Origin: Leyella lascolaii
GTDB taxonomy: Bacteria; Bacteroidota; Bacteroidia; Bacteroidales; Bacteroidaceae
DNA: 64,000 nucleotides
Direction: 5' to 3'
NCBI RefSeq assembly: GCF_900079775.1
Contig: NZ_LT556044.1
Coordinates: 44,360 to 108,359 of the forward strand
The translations under genes were made by a program, and so were the position numbers. Numbering within the stretch: position 1 is the stretch's first letter; the number at the start of each line of letters is the position of its first letter. The notes under the pieces are model-generated. The model was not told the origin of the DNA. It did not search any database and saw only the letters and a program-made list of their open reading frames with translations. This document shows positions 46,400 to 56,425 of the stretch, piece by piece.

Positions 46400-46432
46400 A
46401 TTATGGTTGAAGCATTAAGCTCCAACCATAAT
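46400..46432 (-). terminator. Hairpin after the malic enzyme gene
   Basis: ATTATGGTTG (46400-46409) and CAACCATAAT (46423-46432) form a perfect 10-base stem. The following T content on the minus strand is modest. Confidence 0.6.
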
Positions 46433-46447
46433 GATGTGATATATTGT

Positions 46448-48736
46448 TTATTTATTTGATTTTATCTTATCCACATATGCGTCTATTACAGCGATGGCAG
46501 TCACATTTACAATGTCGCGTACTGAACTTTCGAAATCTGTGAAATGTATCGGTTTGTTCAGTCCCATCTGTATCGGACCGATTATCTCCGCATCCGGATC
46601 TAAAGCCTGAAGCAGCTTGTAGCTTCCGTTGGCACTGCTCATGTTCGGGAAAATGAGCGTGTTCACATCAAGTCCTTTCAGACGTGTGAACGGATATTTG
46701 TCGTCTCTTAGTTCTTTGTTTAATGCAAAGTTTACCTGCATTTCACCGTCTATTATCATATCCGGATATCTCTGTTGCAGTTCAGCTACGGCGTTGTGAA
46801 CTTTCAGCGGACTGCCTATGTCGTCTGTTCCGAAGTTAGAATAGCTTATCATCGCAATGTGTGGCTCCTCGTTGAAGAATCTCACCGTATGTGCGGAAAG
46901 CCTTGCGATATCAATGAGCACACTTTCGTCTGGATGACGGTTTATCAGAGTGTCCGCAATATAATATGTTCCTTTCTTTGTATTGAGGATGTGCATAGTC
47001 CCAAACGTGTTGTATTCCGGACGTATGCCTATTACTTCCTTTGCAACCTTTATGGTGTTTGAGTATTTGGTGTACAAACCTGTGATAAACGCGTCTGCCT
47101 CACCTGTCTCCACCATCATCATTCCAAAATAGTTGCGTTCATACATTTTGTCGTATGCTTCCTGGAATGTGTAACCTTGGCGTGCACGTTTTTCGGCAAG
47201 GTGTTTTGCAAATGTGGCACGGCGTCCCTGCTCCTGGTCCGCACGCATATCTATGAGCTGAATGCCTGTCAGGTCAAGCTTAAGACGTTGTGCAAGGCGA
47301 TTCAGTCTGTCCGGATTGCCTAACAGAATTGGAATGCAGATGCCTTCCGCTTTTGCCTGCACGGCAGCTTTCATCATTGTCGGATGCGCTCCTTCCGCAA
47401 AAACAACACGTTGAGGGTGCATACGGGCTGTGTCATGCAGGTTGCGTGTAAGCTTTGTCTCCTGCCCAAGCAACTGCATCAGGTTCTTTTTGTACGAATC
47501 CCAGTCAGTTATAATGTGGCGCGCAACACCGCTTTCTATAGCACTTTTTGCAACAGCTGCACTTACTTCTGTGATAAGGCGCGGGTCAACCGGTTTGGGA
47601 ATGAAATATTTCGGCCCGAACGTAAGGTCGTTTACATGATATACTTCATTAACAACGTCGGGAACCGGTTGTTTTGCCAAATCTGCAATAGCATTCACAG
47701 CAGCCAGTTTCATTTCCTCATTTATCGCTTTTGCGTGTACGTCAAGCGCTCCACGGAATATATACGGGAATCCTATGACATTATTTATCTGGTTAGGATA
47801 ATCGCTTCTTCCTGTTGACATAAGGACGTCGGGGCGGCTTGCCATCGCATCCTCATAACTGATTTCAGGGACAGGATTGGCAAGAGCAAACACAATAGGA
47901 TTATCATTCATCGAACGTATCATGTCTTGGGTGAGTATATTCCCTTTTGACAATCCTACAAACACGTCTGCTCCATTTATAGCCTCTTCCAACGTATGTA
48001 TGTCTGTGCGGTCTGTAGCAAACATCTTCTTTTGCGGAGTCAGGTTTTCCCGATCCTTAGTGATGACTCCCTTGGAGTCAAGCATAACGATGTTTTCTAA
48101 CTTCGCTCCCAATGCAACATACAGTTTTGTACAGCTGATAGCTGCCGCACCGGCTCCGTTTACAACAATCCTTACTTTTGATATGTCTTTGCCGGCAACC
48201 TCCAATGCATTCCTCAGACCCGCTGCGGATATTATGGCTGTTCCATGCTGGTCGTCGTGCATTACGGGTATATCAAGGGTTTTCTTTAATCTTTCCTCTA
48301 TATAAAAACATTCAGGAGCCTTGATATCCTCAAGGTTAATACCGCCAAAGGTTGGGGCGATTTTCTCTACCGCCTCGCAGAATTTCTCCGGGTCTTTCTC
48401 GTCTATCTCGATATCAAAAACATCGATTCCACCGTATATTTTGAACAGAAGACCTTTGCCTTCCATTACAGGCTTGCCGCTCATGGCACCTATGTCACCA
48501 AGTCCGAGTACAGCGGTTCCATTGGAAATCACTGCGACAAGATTACCTTTATCCGTATATTTGTAAACATCGTTCGGATTTTTTTGTATTTCAATACACG
48601 GATAGGCTACGCCTGGTGAATATGCAAGACTGAGGTCTGTTTGTGTATGATATGGTTTTGTTGGTTTTACTTCAATTTTGCCCGGACGTCCGTTCATATG
48701 ATAATCCAGGGCACTTTCTTTTGTTATTTTTACCAT
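46448..48736 (-). CDS. maeB: NADP-dependent malic enzyme with phosphotransacetylase-like domain
   Basis: The 762-residue MaeB-type protein decarboxylates malate to pyruvate. The N-terminal malic enzyme domain (about 1-420) includes YSPGVAYPC, the catalytic-region [17 protein letters not shown], and NAD(P) binding [15 protein letters not shown]. The C-terminal domain (about 430-760) matches phosphotransacetylase, which in this family binds acetyl-CoA as regulator without catalysis. The start is ATG 48736 ([19 protein letters not shown]); an upstream extension in frame is unlike the family. A TAACTTTG box lies at 48780-48787 on the minus strand. Confidence 0.95.
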   Translation of the reverse strand: MVKITKESALDYHMNGRPGKIEVKPTKPYHTQTDLSLAYSPGVAYPCIEIQKNPNDVYKYTDKGNLVAVISNGTAVLGLGDIGAMSGKPVMEGKGLLFKIYGGIDVFDIEIDEKDPEKFCEAVEKIAPTFGGINLEDIKAPECFYIEERLKKTLDIPVMHDDQHGTAIISAAGLRNALEVAGKDISKVRIVVNGAGAAAISCTKLYVALGAKLENIVMLDSKGVITKDRENLTPQKKMFATDRTDIHTLEEAINGADVFVGLSKGNILTQDMIRSMNDNPIVFALANPVPEISYEDAMASRPDVLMSTGRSDYPNQINNVIGFPYIFRGALDVHAKAINEEMKLAAVNAIADLAKQPVPDVVNEVYHVNDLTFGPKYFIPKPVDPRLITEVSAAVAKSAIESGVARHIITDWDSYKKNLMQLLGQETKLTRNLHDTARMHPQRVVFAEGAHPTMMKAAVQAKAEGICIPILLGNPDRLNRLAQRLKLDLTGIQLIDMRADQEQGRRATFAKHLAEKRARQGYTFQEAYDKMYERNYFGMMMVETGEADAFITGLYTKYSNTIKVAKEVIGIRPEYNTFGTMHILNTKKGTYYIADTLINRHPDESVLIDIARLSAHTVRFFNEEPHIAMISYSNFGTDDIGSPLKVHNAVAELQQRYPDMIIDGEMQVNFALNKELRDDKYPFTRLKGLDVNTLIFPNMSSANGSYKLLQALDPDAEIIGPIQMGLNKPIHFTDFESSVRDIVNVTAIAVIDAYVDKIKSNK

Positions 48737-48779
48737 ATACTTATATTTGATGATTTTCTTTTTATTTGAATACGAACGC

Positions 48780-48787
48780 AAAGTTAA
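48780..48787 (-). promoter_or_regulatory. -7 box of maeB
   Basis: TAACTTTG on the minus strand, 44 bases before the chosen maeB start; supports ATG 48736 over the longer frame. Confidence 0.45.
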
Positions 48788-48828
48788 TAAAAAACTGACA
48801 AAGCGATTTCGGTTTCACATTTTTTTAT

Positions 48829-48836
48829 AACTTTGT
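48829..48836 (+). promoter_or_regulatory. -7 box of the TetR-family gene
   Basis: TAACTTTG, 17 bases before the start codon; divergent from the maeB promoter within 50 bases, so the TetR protein could control both. Confidence 0.45.
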
Positions 48837-48852
48837 CACAAAACTAACATGT

Positions 48853-49485
48853 ATGCATAAAAACAGTTCTCAGACAAACTACAGACAACAGCTGCGCGAG
48901 AAGATACTGCAAACATCAATGGCTGAGTTTATGAGCAAAGGTATCAGAGCTGTTAAAATGGATGATATTGCGGCACTATTGGGTATATCCAAGCGTACGT
49001 TATATGAGATATATTCAAATAAGGAGGAGCTTTTGCTTGAAGGAGTCAAGTATCAGGAGGAACAATATGACGCCCACATGAAGTCGTTTGAAAAGGACCC
49101 CTCCCATAATGTTATTGATATAATAATAGAGTTCTATAACAGACAGATTCGGTGGCTGTCCGGTGTGAATCCATTGTATTTTTCCGACATACATAAATAT
49201 GACCAGGTAATGTCATATTTTGAAGCCCGCGATTCTGAACGTAAGCAAGATAAAATGAAGTTTTATCAGCGCGGGGTGCGTGAGGGCGTGTTTCGTGATG
49301 ATGTTGATTATGATGTACTTTCACGAATATTGAATGCTTCAATAGAGTATGTGAAGCAGTCGAAGATGTATAAAGAATATGATTTTACCCGTATCCTCAA
49401 CAATATCATCATTCTTTTCATACGCGGTGTATGCACATACGACGGTATCAGGCAGTTTGACGCCCTGCTGAATTCGCGCCTATAA
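48853..49485 (+). CDS. TetR/AcrR family transcriptional regulator
   Basis: The 210-residue protein has an N-terminal TetR helix-turn-helix: REKILQTSMAEFMSKG, then MDDIAALLGISKRTLYEIYS (about residues 35-54). An all-helical ligand domain follows. It is divergent from maeB, a common arrangement for regulators of adjacent genes, but no operator palindrome is obvious. Its last codons overlap the convergent RSH gene by 6 bases. The effector is unknown. Confidence 0.9.
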   Translation: MHKNSSQTNYRQQLREKILQTSMAEFMSKGIRAVKMDDIAALLGISKRTLYEIYSNKEELLLEGVKYQEEQYDAHMKSFEKDPSHNVIDIIIEFYNRQIRWLSGVNPLYFSDIHKYDQVMSYFEARDSERKQDKMKFYQRGVREGVFRDDVDYDVLSRILNASIEYVKQSKMYKEYDFTRILNNIIILFIRGVCTYDGIRQFDALLNSRL

Positions 49486-51690
49486 GCGCACTGCGCTTTT
49501 GACGCCTTTTATCGTCCTCAGCTTTCTCAATAGTGATTCAAGTCTTGATGTGTCGTCTATCTGAATTACAATATTGCCCCTGAACAGTCCGTCGTTGCTG
49601 TCGATGTTTATAGATCTCATAACGATTTTCTCTTCTTTGGAAATGACGCTTGTGATGTTGTTTACAATGCCGATGTCATCGTTTCCTATTATTCTCAAGG
49701 TAATATTATATTGAGAAGAACCTTTCCCGCTCCACCGTGCTTTTACTATTCTGTATCCGAAGCGTTTTCTGAGTTCTGGCGCATTTGGACAATTGGTACA
49801 GTGAATCTTTATTCCTCCGTTTATAGTGACAAATCCGAATATCGGATCACCATATATAGGATGGCAGCATTTAGCGAGGGTATAGTCAATTCCCATAAGA
49901 TCTCTGTCGATAACAAGAACGTCCTCATGTGTGTGGTCCCTGTCATCATTGTGATTCTCATAACTGAATTCCTCGGCAGACCGTATGACTCCCGGACCGT
50001 TCAGATTCAGATCATGATTTCTGACATCAATATACGTTTCTATTACATTGTTTATGTCGAGTTTCTCGTCTGTCAGTTGTTTGTAGAAGTCGGAAGTCTC
50101 CTTGAACCCTAATTTTTTTATCATGTGAGCCATTATGCTCTCATCCATTTCTATTTTCCTGTTCTTGAGCTTTCGGGCAATCATTTCCTTTGCGTACAAT
50201 CCTTCCTTAACCTGAGTCTCTCTCAGTGCAAGTTTGATTTTCGATTTTGCCCTTCCTGTCTTTACTATATTAAGCCAGTCGCGTTTGGGAGTCTGATTGC
50301 TCTGTGTTATTATCTCCACCTGATCACCGGAATGCAGTATTTCTCTTATCGATACATTCTTGTCATTAATTCTTGCCCCGACACATTTGTTGCCTATACC
50401 GGAATGAATATGGTATGCGAAATCAAGTACTGTCGCTCCTTTGGGAAACTTGAACAGGTCGCCCTTTGGGGTGAATACAAACACCTCGTCTTCATATAAA
50501 TCCATTTTAAACTGATCCATAAGCTGCATGTCGTCGTTTGTCTCGAGGGCATTGCGTATGTTTCCCAACCATTCGTCAAGACCGGTCTCTCCCTTGATGC
50601 CTTTATATCTCCAATGGGCGGCAAGTCCGCGTTCTGCTATCTCGTCCATCCTTTCTGTGCGTATCTGCACCTCCACCCATTTGTTTTCAGGACCGAGTAC
50701 AGTTATGTGCAGACTCTCATAGCCGTTTGATTTAGGCACAGAAAGCCAGTCGCGCAGTCTTTTGGGATTTGGCATATACATATCCGTAATGAGAGAGTAT
50801 GTCTGCCAACAAAGCATTTTCTCTTTTTCTACGGGCGAATCAATGATAATACGGATTGCAAACAGGTCATATATCCCCTCGAAGGCACATTTTTGTTTTT
50901 TCATCTTCTGCCATATGGAATGAATGCTTTTGGTCCGTCCTTTCACATGGCATTTTATTCCCATCCTGTGCAGTTGTTCTTCAATTGGCTGTATGAATCT
51001 TTCTATATATGCATCGCGTGATTTCTTTGTGGCGTTGAGTTTTTCCTTTATTGCATAGTATGCGTCATGTTCAAGATATTTGAGACTTAAATCCTCAAGC
51101 TCGCTTTTCAGCTTGTATAGTCCGAGTTTGTGGGCGAGTGGGGCGTAGAGATAACTTGCCTCTTCTGATACTTTGCGTTTTGCCTCCTCATTGTCAGTGT
51201 CCCTTATCTGTCTCATCAGACACACTCTTTCTGCTATCATAATCAAAATGACACGCATGTCTTCCGCAAAGGACAGCAGCAGACTTTTGAAGTTCTCACT
51301 CTCAATGACCGGATTCTTACTGTACAGGTTCTGGATTCTCACAAGTCCGTGTATTATCTGTGCGACGCCCTTGCCGAATGTGGTTTCTATTATTTCTATG
51401 GAACTGTCGTCATTCGTGACAATGTTATACAGTAATATAGCCAACACACAGTCACGTTTCATACCTATCTCCTGCAGTTCGATTTCTGCTGTCTGAATGC
51501 TTAGCAATATCGGATTGAGTCCGAATACGTCTCTCTCTATACTGTTTTCGTCAATCGCAGTTTTTATGAACTGTCTCAGGTTCTTTTCGTCATCAGGCAT
51601 CAGAGATTCGCCCAACACATCGCGTAAATACCTTATGATGCGTACAGACTCCGTCTTTTCGTCCTTTGTGAATCTTAATATTTCTGCCAT
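49480..51690 (-). CDS. RelA-type (p)ppGpp synthetase with degenerate hydrolase domain
   Basis: The 736-residue RSH protein has the order HD-like, synthetase, TGS and ACT. The HD hydrolase motif is lost: where active enzymes have LLHDV and EDT, this one reads LLYNIVTND. The synthetase retains GRTKSIHSIWQKM, YDLFAIRIII, PKSNGYESLHITV and VEVQIRTERMDEIAERG. TGS (VFVFTPKGDLFKFPKGATV) lies near 400, and ACT covers about 660-736. It should make (p)ppGpp on starvation and be unable to degrade it, so a second bifunctional enzyme is expected elsewhere. Its promoter box is at 51721-51728. Confidence 0.93.
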   Translation of the reverse strand: MAEILRFTKDEKTESVRIIRYLRDVLGESLMPDDEKNLRQFIKTAIDENSIERDVFGLNPILLSIQTAEIELQEIGMKRDCVLAILLYNIVTNDDSSIEIIETTFGKGVAQIIHGLVRIQNLYSKNPVIESENFKSLLLSFAEDMRVILIMIAERVCLMRQIRDTDNEEAKRKVSEEASYLYAPLAHKLGLYKLKSELEDLSLKYLEHDAYYAIKEKLNATKKSRDAYIERFIQPIEEQLHRMGIKCHVKGRTKSIHSIWQKMKKQKCAFEGIYDLFAIRIIIDSPVEKEKMLCWQTYSLITDMYMPNPKRLRDWLSVPKSNGYESLHITVLGPENKWVEVQIRTERMDEIAERGLAAHWRYKGIKGETGLDEWLGNIRNALETNDDMQLMDQFKMDLYEDEVFVFTPKGDLFKFPKGATVLDFAYHIHSGIGNKCVGARINDKNVSIREILHSGDQVEIITQSNQTPKRDWLNIVKTGRAKSKIKLALRETQVKEGLYAKEMIARKLKNRKIEMDESIMAHMIKKLGFKETSDFYKQLTDEKLDINNVIETYIDVRNHDLNLNGPGVIRSAEEFSYENHNDDRDHTHEDVLVIDRDLMGIDYTLAKCCHPIYGDPIFGFVTINGGIKIHCTNCPNAPELRKRFGYRIVKARWSGKGSSQYNITLRIIGNDDIGIVNNITSVISKEEKIVMRSINIDSNDGLFRGNIVIQIDDTSRLESLLRKLRTIKGVKSAVRL

Positions 51691-51720
51691 AACTGTGTTT
51701 ATCTATATTAAGTTTGGACA

Positions 51721-51728
51721 CAAAGTTA
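51721..51728 (-). promoter_or_regulatory. -7 box of the RSH gene
   Basis: TAACTTTG on the minus strand, 31 bases before the start codon. Confidence 0.45.
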
Positions 51729-51770
51729 CAAAAAATACCTTTAATGTTTCGCGTTTATAAAAAAAGTAAC

Positions 51771-51778
51771 TAAATTTG
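51771..51778 (+). promoter_or_regulatory. -7 box of the DUF4301 gene
   Basis: TAAATTTG, 37 bases before the start codon, with a TTTC at the -33 distance. It diverges from the RSH promoter. Confidence 0.45.
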
Positions 51779-51814
51779 TAACGAGTATACAACAATTTAC
51801 ATAAACTGACTGAT

Positions 51815-53332
51815 ATGTTATCTCAAAAAGACCTAAAGCAAATATCATTAATTGGAATCACTGAAGAACAAGTAGAACATCAGCTTGATGATATAAAGAA
51901 GGGTTTCCCGTTCCTCAAGATTGAATCTGCCGCTTCCGTCGGAAAGGGCATTATGTCACCGTCGGAAAATGAGATGAATGATTATCTTGCCAAATGGGAC
52001 GCTTATCTTAACGGAGGACATAAGATTGTCAAGTTTGTTCCTGCAAGTGGCGCGGCAAGCCGCATGTTCAAGAATCTATATTCTTTTCTGGACGCAGACT
52101 ATAGCAAGCCTGAAACAGAATTTGAGAAGGTGTTTTTTGAAAACATTAAAAAATTCGCCTTTAAGAAAGAACTGTGCGACACATGCAAGAGAAATGAGGG
52201 CAAATGTGTGACATGTCTGATTGACAATGGTGAATACAAGGCTATTGTTGAGAATCTGTTGGAGCCGAAGGGCTTAAACTACGGGAGGCTTCCTAAAGGT
52301 CTGCTACTTTTCCACAGTTATGATGACGGCCCGCGGACACCGATGGAGGAACATCTTGTTGAAGCCGCGCTATATGCCAAGTCTGACGGGAAAGCAAACG
52401 TTCATTTCACCGTATCACACGATCATATTGAGCTTTTTAAACAGAAAGTTGCAGAGAAAGCTGATAAGTATGCGGCTATGTTCAATGTAAAGTATGATAT
52501 AAGCTTTTCAGAACAGAAAGCTAGCACAGACACAATTGCGGCAAATCCGGACAATACAGCGTTCAGAAATGAAGACGGGTCGTTGCTTTTCAGACCAGGC
52601 GGGCATGGTGCCCTGATTGAAAATCTAAATGATATTGACGCTGATGTTATTTTCATAAAGAATATAGACAATGTTGTGCCTGACAGACTGAAGGATGATA
52701 CTGTTAAGTATAAGAAATTGCTTGCCGGCATCCTTGTTGATCTTCAGTCACGTGCATTTGCTTATCTTAATCTGCTTGATACAGGCAAATACACTCACGC
52801 ACAACTTGAGGAAATAATTCGGTTTGTACAGAGAGATTTGTGTTGCAGACGTACCGACATAAAGGAACTCGAAGATGCCGAGCTTGTGATATATCTGAGA
52901 AACAAACTGAACAGACCAATGAGGGTTTGTGGAATGGTGAAGAATGTGGGCGAACCGGGTGGAGGTCCGTTCCTTTGCTACAATCAAGACGGCACTGTGA
53001 GTCTTCAGATTCTTGAATCAAGCCAGATAGACAAGAGTAATGATGAATATGTGCGTATGTTCAAAGAGGGCACTCATTTCAATCCTGTTGACCTTGTATG
53101 TGCCACAAAAGACTACAAAGGCAGACCGTTCCATCTTCCGGATTACGTAGACAAGTCGACCGGATTCATCAGCTCTAAAAGCAAAAACGGAAAAGAACTT
53201 AAGGCTCTTGAACTTCCCGGTTTGTGGAATGGAGCAATGAGTGATTGGAACACGGTGTTTGTAGAAGTCCCCATATCAACGTTCAACCCAGTCAAGACGG
53301 TCAACGATTTGTTGAGAGAACAGCACCAGTAA
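51815..53332 (+). CDS. DUF4301 family protein
   Basis: The 505-residue soluble protein matches DUF4301 along its length: KIVKFVPASGAASRMFK near residue 70, LPKGLLLFHSYDDGPRTPMEEHL, and LFRPGGHGALIENLNDIDAD. The PASGAASRMFK loop and GGHGALIENL recall nucleotidyltransferase folds (sugar-nucleotide pyrophosphorylase-like), but no activity is established. Four Cys in CDTCKRNEGKCVTC (about 119-132) could bind metal. It stands alone between a divergent promoter and a terminator and is the last chromosomal gene before the mobile element. Confidence 0.9.
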   Translation: MLSQKDLKQISLIGITEEQVEHQLDDIKKGFPFLKIESAASVGKGIMSPSENEMNDYLAKWDAYLNGGHKIVKFVPASGAASRMFKNLYSFLDADYSKPETEFEKVFFENIKKFAFKKELCDTCKRNEGKCVTCLIDNGEYKAIVENLLEPKGLNYGRLPKGLLLFHSYDDGPRTPMEEHLVEAALYAKSDGKANVHFTVSHDHIELFKQKVAEKADKYAAMFNVKYDISFSEQKASTDTIAANPDNTAFRNEDGSLLFRPGGHGALIENLNDIDADVIFIKNIDNVVPDRLKDDTVKYKKLLAGILVDLQSRAFAYLNLLDTGKYTHAQLEEIIRFVQRDLCCRRTDIKELEDAELVIYLRNKLNRPMRVCGMVKNVGEPGGGPFLCYNQDGTVSLQILESSQIDKSNDEYVRMFKEGTHFNPVDLVCATKDYKGRPFHLPDYVDKSTGFISSKSKNGKELKALELPGLWNGAMSDWNTVFVEVPISTFNPVKTVNDLLREQHQ

Positions 53333-53371
53333 GCAATTTATAAATACACACACCTATTATAAGTTATATTT

Positions 53372-53406
53372 AATCCCCGAGAGTCATATTGTTACTTTCG
53401 GGGATT
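53372..53406 (+). terminator. Terminator after DUF4301
   Basis: AATCCCCGA (53372-53380) pairs with TCGGGGATT (53398-53406), extended inward by four pairs including one G-U. Confidence 0.75.
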
Positions 53407-54062
53407 TACGTTCTTAATCCATAATCAGCCGTTTTCTTTCATCCGCATTTCATTCTGCTGGAATATAAATATTTTTGGAGATAAAACGAATCAAGTGACT
53501 TCTGGATATTCATACACGGACTTGAATCGTATGCTTTTTCCTTATTTTCATTATATTATATTGAAATATTCAGGAAACACAAATTTACTGCGTATGTTTA
53601 TGATGTCAGTCTTGTCCGTGTGTTGAAATGCATTATGACTGTACGCATGAATGGTTACGGACTATTGTGAAGATATGATAACTTTATGCAAAGTTATATA
53701 AATAAATGTTCTGCTGTTTCTGTCATAGAATATATTTTTGTATATTCACTACGTTAAACACACAAACCTCTAAGAAACAAATTAAATTATGAAAACACAT
53801 GTATTTATGGTTTTTGTCATCACGTCTGTGTTTGCAATTCCTTATGACAATTTGCATTCATGATTTTATTTTATGTATTTAGAAGCGTAGAACAACCAAA
53901 AACAATCAGAAATATCCAAACATAAACATTTAATTATCAGTACATTCTAAAAATTAACACTTTTCGGCTGCTTTTTGATGCTTCCCAAATTTCCACATAT
54001 TTTTGAGACGTATTTCTGACGTGGAGAATTTGCGGGGCTTGTTTTTTGTCACACCGTGCAGA
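53407..54062. other. Gene-free region spanning the probable left junction of the mobile element
   Basis: AT-rich sequence with one short start: ATG 53789 opens 24 codons (MKTHVFMVFVITSVFA, then a stop at 53861) that look like a signal peptide cut short, preceded by TATTTTTG. From about 53930 on, the composition changes toward the mobile element. The exact junction and target duplication cannot be fixed by eye. Confidence 0.4.
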
Positions 54063-54179
54063 CAGTTGACAAGGGTTTACAACCGTTTACGACAAGCGAC
54101 AATATCCGCCCCGACATTCAGTGACGGTCACATCGTGTAGAAAGGCGACAACCGTTGACTGCCGTTTACATCCGTTCAC
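54063..54179 (+). promoter_or_regulatory. Two clusters of three 8-mers on a 10-base pitch
   Basis: Variants of CCGTTTAC start at 54063, 54073 and 54083 (CAGTTGAC, GGGTTTAC, CCGTTTAC) and again at 54152, 54162 and 54172 (CCGTTGAC, CCGTTTAC, CCGTTCAC). The exact 10-base step puts the sites on one face of the helix. They lie just upstream of the multi-HTH gene near the element end, as expected for arm-type recombination sites or an autoregulatory operator. Confidence 0.65.
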
Positions 54180-54230
54180 CACTTCAGGAATATAGGATTG
54201 AAGAAATGAACCAGTAAACGATAAAGCAGT

Positions 54231-55166
54231 ATGAAAGCAACCCGAAAATGCAGTTTTTGCGGCAAGTCCTTTGTAACCCGCAGCGGAATGCAAAGGTATT
54301 GCAGCGAGGCTTGTCAGGCGGAAGCCCGGCGAGCCAGAATGACACAGAAGAACAACCTCTTCAAAGCCGTCCGGCCAATCATGGAGATACAGCATCAGGA
54401 GTATCTCACCTTTTCCAAAGCAGCCATACTCATGGGCTGTTCCCGACAGTACATCTATAAACTTGTAGCCATGGGCAAGCTGAAAGCCTCACGCATCAGC
54501 AACCGCATGGCATTCATCCGCAGAGCCGACATCGAGCGGATGCTGGAGAGCAATCCCTACCACCGCATCCTGCCCGGCAGCACTTCCACACCGAAAAAAT
54601 CCGCTTCATCTTCCTTCCCGGCGAAAAAAGAAAAAAGGGAAAAGGTAACCGATGAAGTGCCGGACTTCTATTCCGGTGAAGAGGTGATGTCCCTTTATAA
54701 GGTCAAACAGTCATGGCTCTATACCACCGCCAAACGCAATCGCATTTCCATCTGCCGTATCGCTGGAAAGAACTATTACAGCAAGAAGCATGTTGACGAG
54801 TTCTTCGGTACGGCTGTTGATATGGACAGTATCACCGACTGGCTCCTGACCGAAGAAGCGGAAGAGCAGTTCGGCATGAAGCCTGCCGCACTCCGGGCAT
54901 ACGCCTACCGGCACAGGATACCGACCAAAAGAGAATACGGCCGCACCTATTACTCCAAGTCCCATCTGGACGAACTCCGCAGAACCGACCTTGTGAACGA
55001 CGAGCGTTATTACACCGTGGAACAGGTCCGGCAGATTTACGGACTTTCCTCAGCCAACATCTGCCATATCGTCAAGGTTAGGCACATCGAAAAGATAAAG
55101 GTCGGCGTGAAGAACCTGCTTCTACGCTCCGACGTGGAGCGTGTCATGGCTGAAAGGAACAAATAA
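54231..55166 (+). CDS. Zinc-finger, multi-HTH DNA-binding protein (possible targeting/excision protein)
   Basis: The 311-residue protein starts with a Cys-rich finger (CSFCGKSF ... YCSEACQAE) in its first 35 residues. At least four excisionase/MerR-like helix-turn-helix units follow: LTFSKAAILMGCSRQYIYKL (about 59-78), a second around 145-190, a third around 210-250, and YYTVEQVRQIYGLSSANI (about 263-280). Repeated HTH units suit binding to phased sites such as those just upstream. In Tn4555 a DNA-binding protein (TnpA) guides integration to a preferred target; this may be its counterpart, but that identity is inference. Confidence 0.7.
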   Translation: MKATRKCSFCGKSFVTRSGMQRYCSEACQAEARRARMTQKNNLFKAVRPIMEIQHQEYLTFSKAAILMGCSRQYIYKLVAMGKLKASRISNRMAFIRRADIERMLESNPYHRILPGSTSTPKKSASSSFPAKKEKREKVTDEVPDFYSGEEVMSLYKVKQSWLYTTAKRNRISICRIAGKNYYSKKHVDEFFGTAVDMDSITDWLLTEEAEEQFGMKPAALRAYAYRHRIPTKREYGRTYYSKSHLDELRRTDLVNDERYYTVEQVRQIYGLSSANICHIVKVRHIEKIKVGVKNLLLRSDVERVMAERNK

Positions 55167-55199
55167 CCGCAAGCAACCGCCATTACTCGAAAATTATTT

Positions 55200-55265
55200 T
55201 AAAATGATTGTCGTGGAGATATTCACGGCTGTTTCACGTTGTTCCTTTGCCACCGTGAACACGGA
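55200..55265 (+). promoter_or_regulatory. Leader hairpins upstream of the integrase gene
   Basis: CGTGGA/TTCACG (55212-55217 and 55222-55227, loop GATA) and the perfect CCGTG-AA-CACGG (55253-55264). The first hairpin and surrounding 60 bases recur at 57617-57680 before the excisionase-like gene, with AATTATTTT before and CCTTTGC after. Confidence 0.55.
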
Positions 55266-55306
55266 GACACCTCCGGAAATGTACAACCAGTTAAAACATC
55301 ATCAAT

Positions 55307-56425
55307 ATGAGTAAATGCAAGACAGTAACCTTGCGCAAGCGCAAGATCAAGAACGGTACACAGTATTCGCTGTGTCTGGACTATTATCCCGGCTACCGTG
55401 ACAACACCACCATGAAAGTGATAACACGTGAAGCTCTGGGTATTTACATTTTTGCCAAACCTGCCAACCAGCAGGAGCGTGACTTCAACGCACGCATGAT
55501 GAAGAAGGCAGAGATACTCCGCAACAGGCGTTACGAAGCCATCTTCAACGAGAACAACGGCTTCTTTGACAAGGCCAGGATGAAAGGGGATTTCCTCGCC
55601 TACTTCAAGGAACTGGCAGACAGAAGGAATATCAAGTGGCAGCACGTCTACAAACACTTTGAACGGTTTGTAAATGGCAAATGCACCTTTGAAGAGGTGG
55701 ACGTGGACTTGTGCCGCAAGTTCATGGAGTACCTGCTGAACGCTCCCCAGACCATACATACCAACCAAAAGCTGCATATCAATTCTGCGGCGGGCTACTG
55801 GTCGGCTTTCCGTGCCGTCCTGCACACGGCCTACCGTGACAGGAAGATAAAGGAGAATCCCAACGGCTTTCTGGACCGTATCGAGAGTATTCCCACCATG
55901 AGAGAGCATCTGAGCCAGGAGGAACTGATACGGCTTGCCGAAACGCCATGCGAGGAAGAGGTTCTGAAAAGAGCTTTCCTTTTCGCCTGCCTGACGGGAT
56001 TGCGGAAGAGCGACATCAGGCAGCTTACCTGGCAGCAGATACAGCCGTATACCAACGGCAAGATGTTCGTGACCACCCGTATGCAGAAGACGAAGCAGAT
56101 TGTACACAACCCCATCAGTGATGAAGCCTACGGACTGCTCGGGGAACGGCATGAAGGACTTATCTTTGAGGGCTTCAAGGACAAGATGCTGCAGGGGCCC
56201 CTGAAGCGTTGGCTGTCGGCGGCAGGCATAACCAAGAAGATAACCTTCCATTGTACCCGGCATTCATTCGGAAGCCTGCACGTGGAAATGGGCACGGACA
56301 TGGCTGTCATACAAGCCTGTCTGGGACACAAGAACATTACCACCACACAAATCTATTCCAAGATGGCTGCACAACAGATGTGCGAGGTGGTGGACAAGAT
56401 AACCCTGAAACACAAGGAAGCATAG
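55307..56425 (+). CDS. int: Tyrosine recombinase (integrase) of the mobile element
   Basis: The 372-residue phage-type integrase has an N-terminal arm-like region, a SAM-like core-binding domain (about 95-185), and the catalytic domain. The Arg is in LTGLRKSDIRQL, H-x-x-R in FHCTRHSFGSLH, the second His in LGHKNITTT, and the nucleophile Tyr in QIYSKM near residue 352. All catalytic residues are present. It would integrate and excise the element through a circular form. It follows the multi-HTH gene by 140 bases that contain hairpins. Confidence 0.93.
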   Translation: MSKCKTVTLRKRKIKNGTQYSLCLDYYPGYRDNTTMKVITREALGIYIFAKPANQQERDFNARMMKKAEILRNRRYEAIFNENNGFFDKARMKGDFLAYFKELADRRNIKWQHVYKHFERFVNGKCTFEEVDVDLCRKFMEYLLNAPQTIHTNQKLHINSAAGYWSAFRAVLHTAYRDRKIKENPNGFLDRIESIPTMREHLSQEELIRLAETPCEEEVLKRAFLFACLTGLRKSDIRQLTWQQIQPYTNGKMFVTTRMQKTKQIVHNPISDEAYGLLGERHEGLIFEGFKDKMLQGPLKRWLSAAGITKKITFHCTRHSFGSLHVEMGTDMAVIQACLGHKNITTTQIYSKMAAQQMCEVVDKITLKHKEA

